Assembly (NCBI GenBank): GCA_004011035.1
Contig: CP025734.1
Location: 2,688,001-2,752,000 of the forward strand
Direction of reading: 5' to 3'
Source of the DNA: Bdellovibrio sp. qaytius
GTDB taxonomy: Bacteria > Bdellovibrionota > Bdellovibrionia > Bdellovibrionales > Bdellovibrionaceae
DNA length: 64,000 nucleotides
This document shows, piece after piece, positions 9,119-16,934 of the stretch. The position numbers and the translations under genes were made by a program. Numbering within the stretch: position 1 is the stretch's first letter; each line of letters starts with the position of its first letter. Below the pieces are notes generated by a model. That model was not told the DNA's origin, did no database searches, and saw nothing but the letters and a program-made list of their open reading frames with translations.

Positions 9119-9155
9119 AAAAAATCCGGCAGACGAAATGTTTGTCGGATTTTTT
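9119..9155. terminator. Rho-independent terminator
   Basis: A-rich arm, TCCG...CGGA stem extended by further pairs, small loop, then a run of six Ts. It follows the gene ending at 9086 and is symmetrical enough to work on both strands. Confidence 0.8.
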
Positions 9156-9223
9156 CGTTTTAGTACATCTCAATTTGAATTACGTGAATAATTCTTGGCG
9201 ATAAATCTGCATTTGTAAGAGCT

Positions 9224-9874
9224 ATGCCACGAAAAAATTTAATCCGAACATCTGAAGTTCCTTATCACATTACTGCCCGCTCAAATAATAAAGAATTTTT
9301 TTACGTTGATACCGACACGCTATGGGAAATATTTTTAGATTCTATGGCTGAGGCTGAAAGTCAGTTCCAATGCAAACTTCATGCATTTGTTTTAATGTCT
9401 AATCACTATCATCTTTTGATAAGCACACCGAGCGCAAATCTGGATTTAGTCATGAATTACCTGCAACGAGAAATTGCTAGAAACGCTAATAAAAAATCCT
9501 CGAGAATTAATCACTTTTTTGGTGGCCCTTACAATTGGTCATTAATTTCTGAAGAAACTTATTATTGGAATGCCCTTAAATATATATTTAGAAATCCTAT
9601 AAGAGCTGGATTATGCACCGATGTATTACATTATAAGTATTCATCACTGAACTCTTCTTCAAAAAAATTCAGCTGGCAGCTTACAGATTTTTTCTATAAC
9701 AAAGAGCTACTTATAACTCCTGATTTTGCATGGCTTAACGAGCCTTTTTTAAATGAACATGAAAGCAATATCAAATCAGCACTGCGCAGGCGCGAGTTCA
9801 AAATCCCCTGTGATATTAACGGGTATCGGCCGACTTTAGACATGCCGCTCCCGAAAAAGGGACGGCCTACCTAA
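9224..9874 (+). CDS. REP-associated tyrosine transposase (RAYT, Y1_Tnp)
   Basis: A 216-residue HUH single-strand transposase of the IS200/IS605-related RAYT family. The N-terminus (PRKN...VPYHITARSNNKEFF) is typical of the family. The metal-binding HUH motif is HYHLLI (about residues 64-69), and the catalytic Tyr lies in the helix before RNPIRAGL (ALKYIFRNPIRAGL, about 122-135). RAYTs nick and join REP sequences as single-stranded DNA and are usually single-copy domesticated genes. Here REP-like inverted repeats flank it, and the last residues (KKGRPT) are encoded by the right repeat. The 3' end overlaps the convergent kdsD by 8 bases. The catalytic motifs look intact. The ribosome site upstream is weak. 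Confidence 0.88.
   Translation: MPRKNLIRTSEVPYHITARSNNKEFFYVDTDTLWEIFLDSMAEAESQFQCKLHAFVLMSNHYHLLISTPSANLDLVMNYLQREIARNANKKSSRINHFFGGPYNWSLISEETYYWNALKYIFRNPIRAGLCTDVLHYKYSSLNSSSKKFSWQLTDFFYNKELLITPDFAWLNEPFLNEHESNIKSALRRREFKIPCDINGYRPTLDMPLPKKGRPT
9846..9874 (-). repeat. REP-like inverted repeat, right copy
   Basis: Perfect reverse complement of 9083-9111. It encodes the last residues and TAA stop of the RAYT and also holds the TAG stop of convergent kdsD (9869-9867). Confidence 0.85.
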
Positions 9875-10844
9875 TTTTCGCAGCTAAAAGATCTGCGTAA
9901 ATTAACATTCCCACTGGTTGCAGTGGTTTTGCTGATGATTTATCGAGGACGATGAGCATTTGGATTCTAAATTGTTCCATTAAAAATAGGGCTTTTTCGG
10001 CTAACTCTAAGGCGTCGATTGTTTTTGGATTCGTCGACATCACATCTTTAGCTGTGGCTTGAAATGGATTTTGATTTTTTTCTAAGAAGCGACGAATATC
10101 ACCGTCTGTGATAATACCTACTAAATTGCCATCAGTGTTTGTCACACCGGCTGCGCCGCGAACATTTTGATGAGTCATTTTTGTAAGGATTTCTTTCATC
10201 GAAGTTTCAGGGGTTACCATCGGTAAAGCCGCACCTGATTTCATCACGTCTTTTACTTTTAATAATTTAGCTCCTAAAGAACCTGCAGGATGAAATTCGG
10301 CGAAATTTTCAGTTTTAAAACCACGCATTTCTAAAACAGCCATCGCCATAGCATCACCCATGGCAAGCATTGCTGTGCTTGAAGATGTCGGAGCTAAGTT
10401 CAAAGGGCAAGCTTCGCGCTCAACAGCCACGCTAATAAGAACACTCGCCGCTTGAGCTAATGAACTTTCAGGTTTTCCGGTCATGGCGATCATTTTAATA
10501 TCACGACGAGAGATAAAATTTAAAACATGATTTAATTCTGCAGTCTCACCACCGTAAGAAAGTGCAATCACGATGTCGCCATCACTGATCACACCTAAAT
10601 CGCCGTGGCTTGATTCTGCTGGATGCAAATATAATGAAGGCGTTCCCGTGCTTGAGAATGTGCTCGCCATTTTACGGGCGATTTGGCCTGATTTACCAAT
10701 ACCCGTGACAACGACTTTACCTTTGCAGGCTAAAACCATTTCAACAGCTTTTTCAAAGCTTTCGTTCACTTTAGAAACTAATCCTAAAATACTTTCAGCT
10801 TCTAATTTTAAAACACTTTGACCACGTTCGATAATTTTCGACAT
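9867..10844 (-). CDS. kdsD: Arabinose-5-phosphate isomerase
   Basis: Interconverts ribulose-5-phosphate and arabinose-5-phosphate in the cytoplasm, the first committed step to KDO. The 325 residues show the standard layout: a SIS sugar-isomerase domain (about 35-180) with GIGKSGQIARK, the STGTPSLYLHPAESSHGDLG block and the FHPAGSLG segment, then two CBS domains (about 205-325; DVMKSGAALPMV and DVMSTNPKTI). The start ATG has a GGAG site 5 bases upstream, and two AATAGT-hairpin units fill the gap to pyrG. It follows pyrG and kdsB on the same strand, so it is probably their operon partner. Its stop codon lies within the RAYT inverted repeat. Confidence 0.95.
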   Translation of the reverse strand: MSKIIERGQSVLKLEAESILGLVSKVNESFEKAVEMVLACKGKVVVTGIGKSGQIARKMASTFSSTGTPSLYLHPAESSHGDLGVISDGDIVIALSYGGETAELNHVLNFISRRDIKMIAMTGKPESSLAQAASVLISVAVEREACPLNLAPTSSSTAMLAMGDAMAMAVLEMRGFKTENFAEFHPAGSLGAKLLKVKDVMKSGAALPMVTPETSMKEILTKMTHQNVRGAAGVTNTDGNLVGIITDGDIRRFLEKNQNPFQATAKDVMSTNPKTIDALELAEKALFLMEQFRIQMLIVLDKSSAKPLQPVGMLIYADLLAAKIR

Positions 10845-10855
10845 AACTACTCCGA

Positions 10856-10895
10856 TCGCCTTCGGCGACTATTGCACGTCTTCGACGTGACTATT
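10856..10895 (-). repeat. Two tandem AATAGT-hairpin units upstream of kdsD
   Basis: On the minus strand two units stand in tandem, each AATAGT followed directly by a short hairpin with a GAA triloop: stem CACGTC/GACGTG (10889-10875) and stem TCGCC/GGCGA (10868-10856). The second ends two bases before the GGAG ribosome site of kdsD. The first AATAGT supplies the TAG stop of pyrG. The same unit occurs before eno (22933-22953). Confidence 0.7.
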
Positions 10896-12522
10896 TCTTC
10901 TTTCCGCTGCTGGCCTTTACGAAAGCTGCGAATAAAGGATGCGGCTCTAAAGGCTTAGATTTAAATTCTGGATGGTATTGCACACCGATAAACCAAGGAT
11001 GATTCGCATTTTCAATAATTTCAACTAAGTTACGCTCAGGATTAAGCCCCGTTGCACGTAAACCATTTTTATAGAATAAATCTAAATATTTATTATTAAA
11101 TTCAAAACGATGACGATGACGTTCTTGAATCATATTCTTTTTGTAAACACGTGCCGCTAATGATTTCGGAAATAGCTTACAGCTAAAAGAACCCAGGCGC
11201 ATTGTTCCGCCCATGTCTGTTAAGCCACGTTGTTCAACCATTGAATCGATAATGACGTTGCCACCACGTGTGCCCTCGCCGATAAATTCGCGCGAAGTCG
11301 CATCATGTAAGCCACACACATTACGTGCAAATTCAATGGCCGCTAATTGCATACCAAAACAAATTCCAAAAAATGGAACTTTCTTTTCACGTGCATATTG
11401 AATAGCTGTAATTTTGCCTTCAACACCGCGCGTACCAAAACCACCAGGAACAAGAATTCCGGTCACATCACCTAATTGTGCTTTTACATTTTTAGCATTT
11501 AATTTTTCTGAATCGACATACTTAATATCAACTTTCACATGATTTGCTAAGGCCCCATGGACTAGTGATTCATGTAAAGATTTATACGATTCTTTAAGAT
11601 CCACATACTTACCCACAACTGCGATTTTCACAGTGGCTTTAGGATTATTCTGAATCTTAACGATTTTCTGCCAACCAGAAACATTAGCTTTAGATTTTTT
11701 TAACGCTAATCTTTCAACTATGAGCTCATCTAAACGCTCGCTGTGTAATTTTAATGGCACTTCATAAATTGATTTAGAATCTTGCGCTGAAATAACATGT
11801 TCTTTTTTAATCGAGCAAAATAAACCGATCTTAGCCTTTAAAGCTTCATCGATTTCTTTTTCACTGCGGCAAACTAAGAAATCAGGCTGTAAACCAATTT
11901 GACGTAACTCTTTAACCGAGTGCTGCGTAGGTTTAGATTTTAATTCACCAGCTACAGCAATATAAGGCACATAAGTCACGTGCACTAAAGCTGTATTTGA
12001 TTCACCTAAATCTAAACGCAATTGGCGAATAGCTTCAAAGAATGGTTGGGCTTCGATATCACCAACAGTTCCACCAATTTCAACGATGGCGATTTCACTG
12101 CCTTGAGCCGCTTCATAAGCGCGAGATTTAATTTCATCTGTGATGTGCGGAATAACTTGAACCGTTCCGCCTAGGTAATCACCCTTACGTTCACGTGTGA
12201 TCACTGAATCATAAATCTGACCAGCACTGACTGAGTTTGCACGTAATAACACGGCATTTGTAAAACGCTCGTAGTGACCTAAATCTAAATCAGTTTCAGC
12301 ACCGTCATCAGTCACAAACACTTCACCATGTTGTAATGGCGACATCGTGCCTGGATCGACGTTTAAGTACGGATCAAATTTCATGATCGTTACTTTAAAG
12401 CCGCGAGATTCTAATAATGAACCAAGGCTGGCTGCGGTTAAACCTTTACCGATCGAAGAAACTACTCCGCCGGTCACAAAGATAAATTTTTGATTTCGTT
12501 TTTTTGATTTAGCCATTTTCAT
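10891..12522 (-). CDS. pyrG: CTP synthase
   Basis: Makes CTP from UTP, ATP and glutamine in the cytoplasm. The amidoligase domain (about 1-265) begins with the P-loop [13 protein letters not shown] and contains [13 protein letters not shown] and the GGTVGDIE motif. The C-terminal class I glutamine amidotransferase domain (about 295-540) carries PGGFGTRG, the catalytic Cys in GICFGMQ, and the His-Glu pair in YHPEF. Three in-frame ATGs alternate with AAA codons at the front; the AAGGAG site directly abuts the first (12528) but is 6 bases from the second, so I take 12522 as start (543 aa). The N-terminus is basic. CTP is needed for CMP-KDO formation by the adjacent kdsB, which makes the grouping sensible. 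Confidence 0.96.
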   Translation of the reverse strand: MKMAKSKKRNQKFIFVTGGVVSSIGKGLTAASLGSLLESRGFKVTIMKFDPYLNVDPGTMSPLQHGEVFVTDDGAETDLDLGHYERFTNAVLLRANSVSAGQIYDSVITRERKGDYLGGTVQVIPHITDEIKSRAYEAAQGSEIAIVEIGGTVGDIEAQPFFEAIRQLRLDLGESNTALVHVTYVPYIAVAGELKSKPTQHSVKELRQIGLQPDFLVCRSEKEIDEALKAKIGLFCSIKKEHVISAQDSKSIYEVPLKLHSERLDELIVERLALKKSKANVSGWQKIVKIQNNPKATVKIAVVGKYVDLKESYKSLHESLVHGALANHVKVDIKYVDSEKLNAKNVKAQLGDVTGILVPGGFGTRGVEGKITAIQYAREKKVPFFGICFGMQLAAIEFARNVCGLHDATSREFIGEGTRGGNVIIDSMVEQRGLTDMGGTMRLGSFSCKLFPKSLAARVYKKNMIQERHRHRFEFNNKYLDLFYKNGLRATGLNPERNLVEIIENANHPWFIGVQYHPEFKSKPLEPHPLFAAFVKASSGKKK

Positions 12523-12548
12523 TTTCATCTCCTTATGAAAGCATTTGT

Positions 12549-13283
12549 TTAACTTTTTGGCTTCGCCAAAAGGGTCTCTAATTTCGCCAAATCTTCTGGT
12601 GTATCCACTCCTTGGATTGGCTTTTTCACTGACAGAACTTTAATCTTCGCACCCAAATGCAAGGCGCGAAGCTGTTCTAAACTTTCAGCTTTTTCGATAG
12701 CTGATTGTTCACTGTTACAAAATTTATTTAAAAAAGTTTTTGTGTAGCCGTACAAACCAATATGTTTTTCACACACAGGCTGTGCGCCCACTTTTTCACG
12801 CGAATAAGGAATTGCAAAACGGCTGAAATAAATCGCTTCGTTATTTGCATTCTTAATCACTTTAACTGCGTTTGGATTTTCGATATCTTCCAAAGCAATT
12901 GGATGCGCAAGCGTCGCCATATCTAAACCGGGCTGATCTAAAAAAGCCTTCGCTAATAAATCAATATATTCGGCGGTAATTTGTGGTTCATCCCCTTGGA
13001 TATTTAAAACCACATCAAATTGTAAATCTTTTGTCGCTTCAAAAATACGATCCGTACCTGTCGGGCACTCTGAGCGAGTCATTAAAACATTTCCGCCACA
13101 GGCCTTAACTACATCAGCTATTCTTTGATCGTCTGTTGCGACGTAAATTTCTTGAACTAATTTTGCAGACTTTGCGCCCTCGACAACCCATTGAATCAGC
13201 GGTTTGTCTTTTAATTTCACTAAAGGCTTACCCGGAAATCTCGTTGAAGCATAACGAGCCGGAATAACTGCAATAATCTTCAT
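12549..13283 (-). CDS. kdsB: CMP-KDO synthetase (3-deoxy-manno-octulosonate cytidylyltransferase)
   Basis: Activates KDO with CTP to CMP-KDO for LPS inner-core assembly in the cytoplasm. The 244 residues begin with the nucleotide-binding [15 protein letters not shown], and contain ATDDQRI, the metal-binding NIQGDEPQI and the [12 protein letters not shown] region, all characteristic of KdsB. Length is normal for the family. It starts 2 bases after the engB stop and lies about 25 bases before pyrG, in one operon with pyrG and kdsD. kdsA, which would complete the KDO pathway, is not in the window. Confidence 0.95.
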   Translation of the reverse strand: MKIIAVIPARYASTRFPGKPLVKLKDKPLIQWVVEGAKSAKLVQEIYVATDDQRIADVVKACGGNVLMTRSECPTGTDRIFEATKDLQFDVVLNIQGDEPQITAEYIDLLAKAFLDQPGLDMATLAHPIALEDIENPNAVKVIKNANNEAIYFSRFAIPYSREKVGAQPVCEKHIGLYGYTKTFLNKFCNSEQSAIEKAESLEQLRALHLGAKIKVLSVKKPIQGVDTPEDLAKLETLLAKPKS

Positions 13284-13285
13284 TG

Positions 13286-13876
13286 CTATTTAATCCATTC
13301 TTTATAAATGTAATCTTCCATCACGTCGTAACCTTGTTCTTTGGTACTAGAGACTGGAAATAATTTATCCGTGTGCGCATGCGCCTTAATAGCCGCTAAA
13401 CGCTCTTTTAATTCTTTTTGATTTAAACGATCGATCTTCGTCATTGCAACAACAACTGGAAGACCCACCTTGTTCGCAAAACGCATTAACATTTTTTCTT
13501 CGTCTTCCCAGTCACGGCGAACATCCATAACTAGAACTAAACCAACTAATTCATCACGTTCATCGATGTAAGTTTCAATCGCTCGCGTCCACTCACGAAT
13601 TTCATCTCCACTGCGTGAAGCGAAACCGTAACCAGGCATATCAACTAAGACATAACTTTCACCAAAGTTGAAAAAATTAATCAAACGAGTTTTACCGGGA
13701 GTATTACTCACCTTCGCGACATCAGAACCAGAAATGGCATTGATCAACGAAGACTTCCCAGCGTTGGATCTTCCAACGAAGGCGACTTCTTTTTTTTTGT
13801 GAACGGGATAATCAGCGGGCAAGAAGGCACTCTTGATATAGGTGACTTTGTGCTTTTTCTTTTGTTTTACGGGCAT
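13286..13876 (-). CDS. engB: Ribosome-biogenesis GTP-binding protein EngB/YsxC
   Basis: An essential small GTPase for large ribosomal subunit maturation, acting in the cytoplasm. The 196 residues show all GTP-binding motifs: G1 GRSNAGKSS (about 31-39), the switch region NTPGKTRLINFF, G3 DMPGYGFA, G4 MTKIDR and G5-like PVSSTK. The N-terminus is very basic (KQKKKHKVTYIKS). It is the first gene of the engB-kdsB-pyrG-kdsD run on the minus strand. A CATAGTATAGA box stands directly before the ATG and could be a -10 element with a very short leader, but I cannot settle that. Confidence 0.95.
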   Translation of the reverse strand: MPVKQKKKHKVTYIKSAFLPADYPVHKKKEVAFVGRSNAGKSSLINAISGSDVAKVSNTPGKTRLINFFNFGESYVLVDMPGYGFASRSGDEIREWTRAIETYIDERDELVGLVLVMDVRRDWEDEEKMLMRFANKVGLPVVVAMTKIDRLNQKELKERLAAIKAHAHTDKLFPVSSTKEQGYDVMEDYIYKEWIK

Positions 13877-14068
13877 GGTCTATACTATGACCTTTTAAGT
13901 GATTTCTCAAATCCTAGATTATTTTTTGCCATTTTTTAAAAAACTGGAATCCCTTACTTCAGTTCAAATATAAAGCAGTTTAAAGCTTTGCGCTTGTGGC
14001 TCAGCCTTTGAAATAAGCCTTTTGCCGCCGCAGAACTTGCGCGCAGGCATTAACACCGAGGGGATAAA

Positions 14069-15334
14069 ATGAAATACGTTATTGAACTACAAGATGGGTC
14101 TCAGAAACGCTGGGACATCGATAATTACGCCAACATTGGTAGCGATAGCAATTGCTCGATTCATGTTCAATTACCTGGTCTATCTGCCCGTCACTTTCGA
14201 ATCGAAGTTAAAAACAATAAATTGATGATTCGCGATCTGCTTTCTGAACAAGGCACCTTCGTTAATAGCGCCCAAATCGTTGAATGTATTTTAGCTGATG
14301 GAGATTTAATTTCTGCAGGCAGCGCTGATTTTGTGGTTCATGATTTAACAAAAGTTAAAAACCATTTTCCGTTAACAAGCAAATCTGAATTCTGGAATCA
14401 ACAATTACAAACTCTAGGATCCGTGGCTGAAACTAACTACCCCGTTTTACTGCTTGGCCCCTCAGGAACAGGTAAAGATGTCTTAACTAAAAACTTACAC
14501 CAATCTTCGCATCGCCGTGAGGCTCCGTTTCTTAGCGTGAATTGTTCAGCCTTAACTGAAACATTAATCGAAAGTGAACTCTTCGGCCACACACGTGGAA
14601 GTTTTACCGGAGCCATTGCAGATCGCAAAGGAGCTTTTGAGGCCGCTCGCGGTGGTACACTTTTTCTAGATGAAATCGGCGATCTATCTTATTCATTACA
14701 AGCTAAATTATTACGTGCGATTGAAAATGCCGAGATTCGCCCTGTCGGTTCAGATCGCACGATTAAAACTGATGTGCGCATCATCGCAGCCACTCACCAA
14801 AATTTAAAACAAAAAATCGAAGAAGGTTTATTTCGCGCAGATTTATACTTTCGCTTAAATGTAATTACTATTGATGTGCCGAGTTTAAAGGATCGTCTTG
14901 AAGACTTTGATGATTTACTTTTTATTTTTGCTCGCGAAATGAAAGTGCGTTTTTCATATAATGCGATTATAAATCTGCGCCGCCATAGCTGGCCTGGTAA
15001 TATTCGTGAATTAAAAAATCTGGTGGCGCGCGCCTCAGCGCTTTACCCGAAAGAATATATCACTGAAGATCATATCGAATTATTATTAAATAAACGTGAT
15101 CGCTTAACTTCTGTGATGGATTCAGCGGGTGGCACAAGATATTCGATGCCGCAATCATCGAACGCCCCTTCATTATCTGTGATTCGTGAAATCGAAAAAC
15201 AGATGATCATCAAAAGACTTTCGGCAAATCATGGTAATCAAAAGTTAACAGCTCTAGATTTGGGGATTCCGAAATCGACTTTGCATGACCGTATTAAGAG
15301 TTACAATATTGATGTGAAGGCATTTAAGGTTTGA
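14069..15334 (+). CDS. FHA-domain sigma-54-dependent transcription activator
   Basis: A 421-residue bacterial enhancer-binding protein. An N-terminal FHA domain (about 1-92: IGSDSNCSIHVQ, GLSARHFRIEV, GTFVN) replaces the usual receiver, so control by Ser/Thr phosphorylation is expected. The AAA+ domain (about 105-340) has Walker A GPSGTGKD (130-137), the sigma-54 contact loop as GSFTGA (177-182, one change from GAFTGA) and Walker B LFLDEIGD. A Fis-type helix-turn-helix ends the protein (TALDLGIPKSTLHDRI, about 393-408). A GAGGGG ribosome site precedes ATG. It activates RNA polymerase with sigma-54 at unknown promoters; I found no convincing -24/-12 site upstream. Its 3' end overlaps the convergent FliL-like gene by 11 bases. 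Confidence 0.93.
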   Translation: MKYVIELQDGSQKRWDIDNYANIGSDSNCSIHVQLPGLSARHFRIEVKNNKLMIRDLLSEQGTFVNSAQIVECILADGDLISAGSADFVVHDLTKVKNHFPLTSKSEFWNQQLQTLGSVAETNYPVLLLGPSGTGKDVLTKNLHQSSHRREAPFLSVNCSALTETLIESELFGHTRGSFTGAIADRKGAFEAARGGTLFLDEIGDLSYSLQAKLLRAIENAEIRPVGSDRTIKTDVRIIAATHQNLKQKIEEGLFRADLYFRLNVITIDVPSLKDRLEDFDDLLFIFAREMKVRFSYNAIINLRRHSWPGNIRELKNLVARASALYPKEYITEDHIELLLNKRDRLTSVMDSAGGTRYSMPQSSNAPSLSVIREIEKQMIIKRLSANHGNQKLTALDLGIPKSTLHDRIKSYNIDVKAFKV

Positions 15335-16121
15335 TAACGATATTTTTATAATAAACTTTGCGAACTTGGCCGTCGGTTAAGTTCGCATTTATTTTGGCTA
15401 AGATCGATTCGCTTAAGGCTTGTTTGCCATTACCCGTATCTAAATCATCATAAGTAAAATCTTCGGTGACTCGTAAAATTAAATCACGAAATTCAGCTTC
15501 ACGATCTTTAATTTCTACGATTGGTTCATTTGATACGCCTTGAATAACGATTTCAAAAGAAATCATCGGGTTATTCGATGAATTATCTGAGGGGCGAAGA
15601 TTCGCCGTCATTTTTATTAACGACATTACATTTTTTGAAAAGCGAACATTATCATAATAAGGTTCTACGGCCTCTAGCATATCGTAATCTTGAACAGCTA
15701 AACCCAAGTCAGCATATGACGTTAAAAATAATTGTGATGGTGCTGACCAAAAGTGGGCTTTATAAAATTTAACCCCACCGTAAACTAAGCCAACTAACAA
15801 GACCCAGAATGAGATCGCTTGTTTTGGGTATTTATGAATTAAAAGTGGTTTTACAACAGCACTCCAAAACGGAGATTGAGCTTTAGCAAAAAGAGCTGTG
15901 AAAAATTTAACGATTGCATGTGGTTTTTTTACGGCTGATGAAGTTTCAACTAATGATTCATCGACGGCCGCATTTTCAATACTGATCGCGCCGACTGTTT
16001 TCATAAATTCAGGATCTTCTTCGTTTAACACGTCTTCTAAAAATCGTAAGCTGTCTGCAAGCTCTTCTTCAGAGTCTGCGTCCATATCTTTGCCAAATTT
16101 CAGTTTAAATAGATCTAACAT
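15324..16121 (-). CDS. FliL-like single-pass membrane protein
   Basis: 265 residues: an acidic cytoplasmic N-terminus (1-65), a basic amphipathic segment, one transmembrane helix (about 102-119, ISFWVLLVGLVYGGV), and a C-terminal extracytoplasmic domain. The last 75 residues look like the FliL C-terminal half: REAEFRDLILRVTEDFTYDDL, then GKQALSESILAKINANL, then a terminal strand VRKVYYKNIVIKP, as in FliL (L..I...IN..L..G.V..VYFT.FV.Q). FliL proteins are stomatin-like partners of flagellar stators. Here the cytoplasmic tail is much longer than in classical FliL and no flagellar genes are nearby, so partnership with another PMF-driven motor (flagellar or gliding) is only an idea. Conventional name not assigned. 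Confidence 0.6.
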   Translation of the reverse strand: MLDLFKLKFGKDMDADSEEELADSLRFLEDVLNEEDPEFMKTVGAISIENAAVDESLVETSSAVKKPHAIVKFFTALFAKAQSPFWSAVVKPLLIHKYPKQAISFWVLLVGLVYGGVKFYKAHFWSAPSQLFLTSYADLGLAVQDYDMLEAVEPYYDNVRFSKNVMSLIKMTANLRPSDNSSNNPMISFEIVIQGVSNEPIVEIKDREAEFRDLILRVTEDFTYDDLDTGNGKQALSESILAKINANLTDGQVRKVYYKNIVIKP

Positions 16122-16251
16122 GCCTCTCTAGGTTACATTTGGATTTTTTTAAAAGCTAGGTCTATAGATCTGCAAAACCTTAGTCTAGAAATACGAAAAA
16201 CCAGACACAAAGAAAACACATTAAGACATAGATATTTTAAGATATAGGTAT

Positions 16252-16932
16252 ATGAAAAAATCTTTATTCTTCGCTTTTATCGCCTCGGGTTTGATGATGA
16301 TGACTTCATCGTGCGCCAACTGGTTAAAGACGGCCTCTCGCCCCGAGCTCGCAGACACGACTCATGAAACAGAAGCGACTGCGCGCCAAACAGTTTCGGC
16401 AGATCCAACGAAAGATCCAGATCGCCTTTCAGATAAAGATTTAGATAAATTTGCCTATGAACTTGGGCTTGATCCACGCAAAGGATTAACAGAACCAGAA
16501 CGCAAAGATGTTTTAACTCGTCGTAAATTACGTCAACTTGAACGCGGTTTAGATTCACCAAGAGAGCGTTTAAATTACTCGAAAGTTTTACCACTTTTTG
16601 CAAACGACCAAGAAAAAATCGATTACCTATCAGTGCCTTCATTAGAAGGTCGCCAAGCCTGGGTAAATCGCAATAAATTATGGAACCGCGACAAAACAAA
16701 TCCAGATTTCGTAACCCTAGCAGAAACCCAAGATATCACTTTGGGAATGACCCAAGAATTAGTTCGTAAAAGCTGGGGCGAACCCGCTCAAGTCGAACAC
16801 AGCGGAAATCCTATTTACAAAAACGAACGCTGGAAATACGTCAGAGAATTACCAACAGTCAGCGGATACAAAAGAGAAAAAAGATTCGTCTACTTCGAAG
16901 GCGGAAGAGTCGTCGGCTGGGAAACCGAATAG
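16252..16932 (+). CDS. Lipoprotein with C-terminal BamE/SmpA-like domain
   Basis: A 226-residue lipoprotein: signal peptide with lipobox (MTSSC, Cys about residue 21) and Ala-Asn at +1/+2. A polar, charged, probably helical middle (about 40-150; repeated basic/acidic runs such as LSDKDLDKFAYELG) is followed by a domain (about 158-226) with the BamE/OmlA pattern: ITLGMTQELVRKSWGEP, then NERWKYV, and the terminal strand FVYFEGGRVVGWE. BamE-like domains occur in outer-membrane assembly factors and other envelope lipoproteins. Role unknown. It converges on polA with a 2-base gap, and a short GCGC-TAAT-GCGC hairpin spans the junction (16931-16942). Confidence 0.75.
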   Translation: MKKSLFFAFIASGLMMMTSSCANWLKTASRPELADTTHETEATARQTVSADPTKDPDRLSDKDLDKFAYELGLDPRKGLTEPERKDVLTRRKLRQLERGLDSPRERLNYSKVLPLFANDQEKIDYLSVPSLEGRQAWVNRNKLWNRDKTNPDFVTLAETQDITLGMTQELVRKSWGEPAQVEHSGNPIYKNERWKYVRELPTVSGYKREKRFVYFEGGRVVGWETE

Positions 16933-16934
16933 CG

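Larger units (their letters stand above)
9083..9874 (+). mobile_element. RAYT unit (REPtron) bounded by a 29-bp inverted repeat
   Basis: A transposase of the REP-associated tyrosine type lies between two perfect 29-base inverted copies (9083-9111 and 9846-9874). Each copy contains GTAG (9087-9090 on plus; 9867-9870 on minus) followed by a GC-rich imperfect hairpin with TCCC/GGGA stem. GTAG plus hairpin, in inverted orientation around the gene, is the classic REP-RAYT-REP layout. The repeats supply the stop codon of the upstream gene, the last codons of the transposase and the stop codon of kdsD, so the element fits seamlessly between genes. Confidence 0.75.

Noticed and set aside
13990-14068. 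Sigma-54 promoter before the FHA activator gene
   Set aside because: A GGC...TTTG pair is present but spacing and bases do not match the GG-N10-GC rule.
16277-16699. 140-codon antisense open frame in the lipoprotein gene
   Set aside because: It lies opposite a convincing lipoprotein gene and has no recognisable features or ribosome site.
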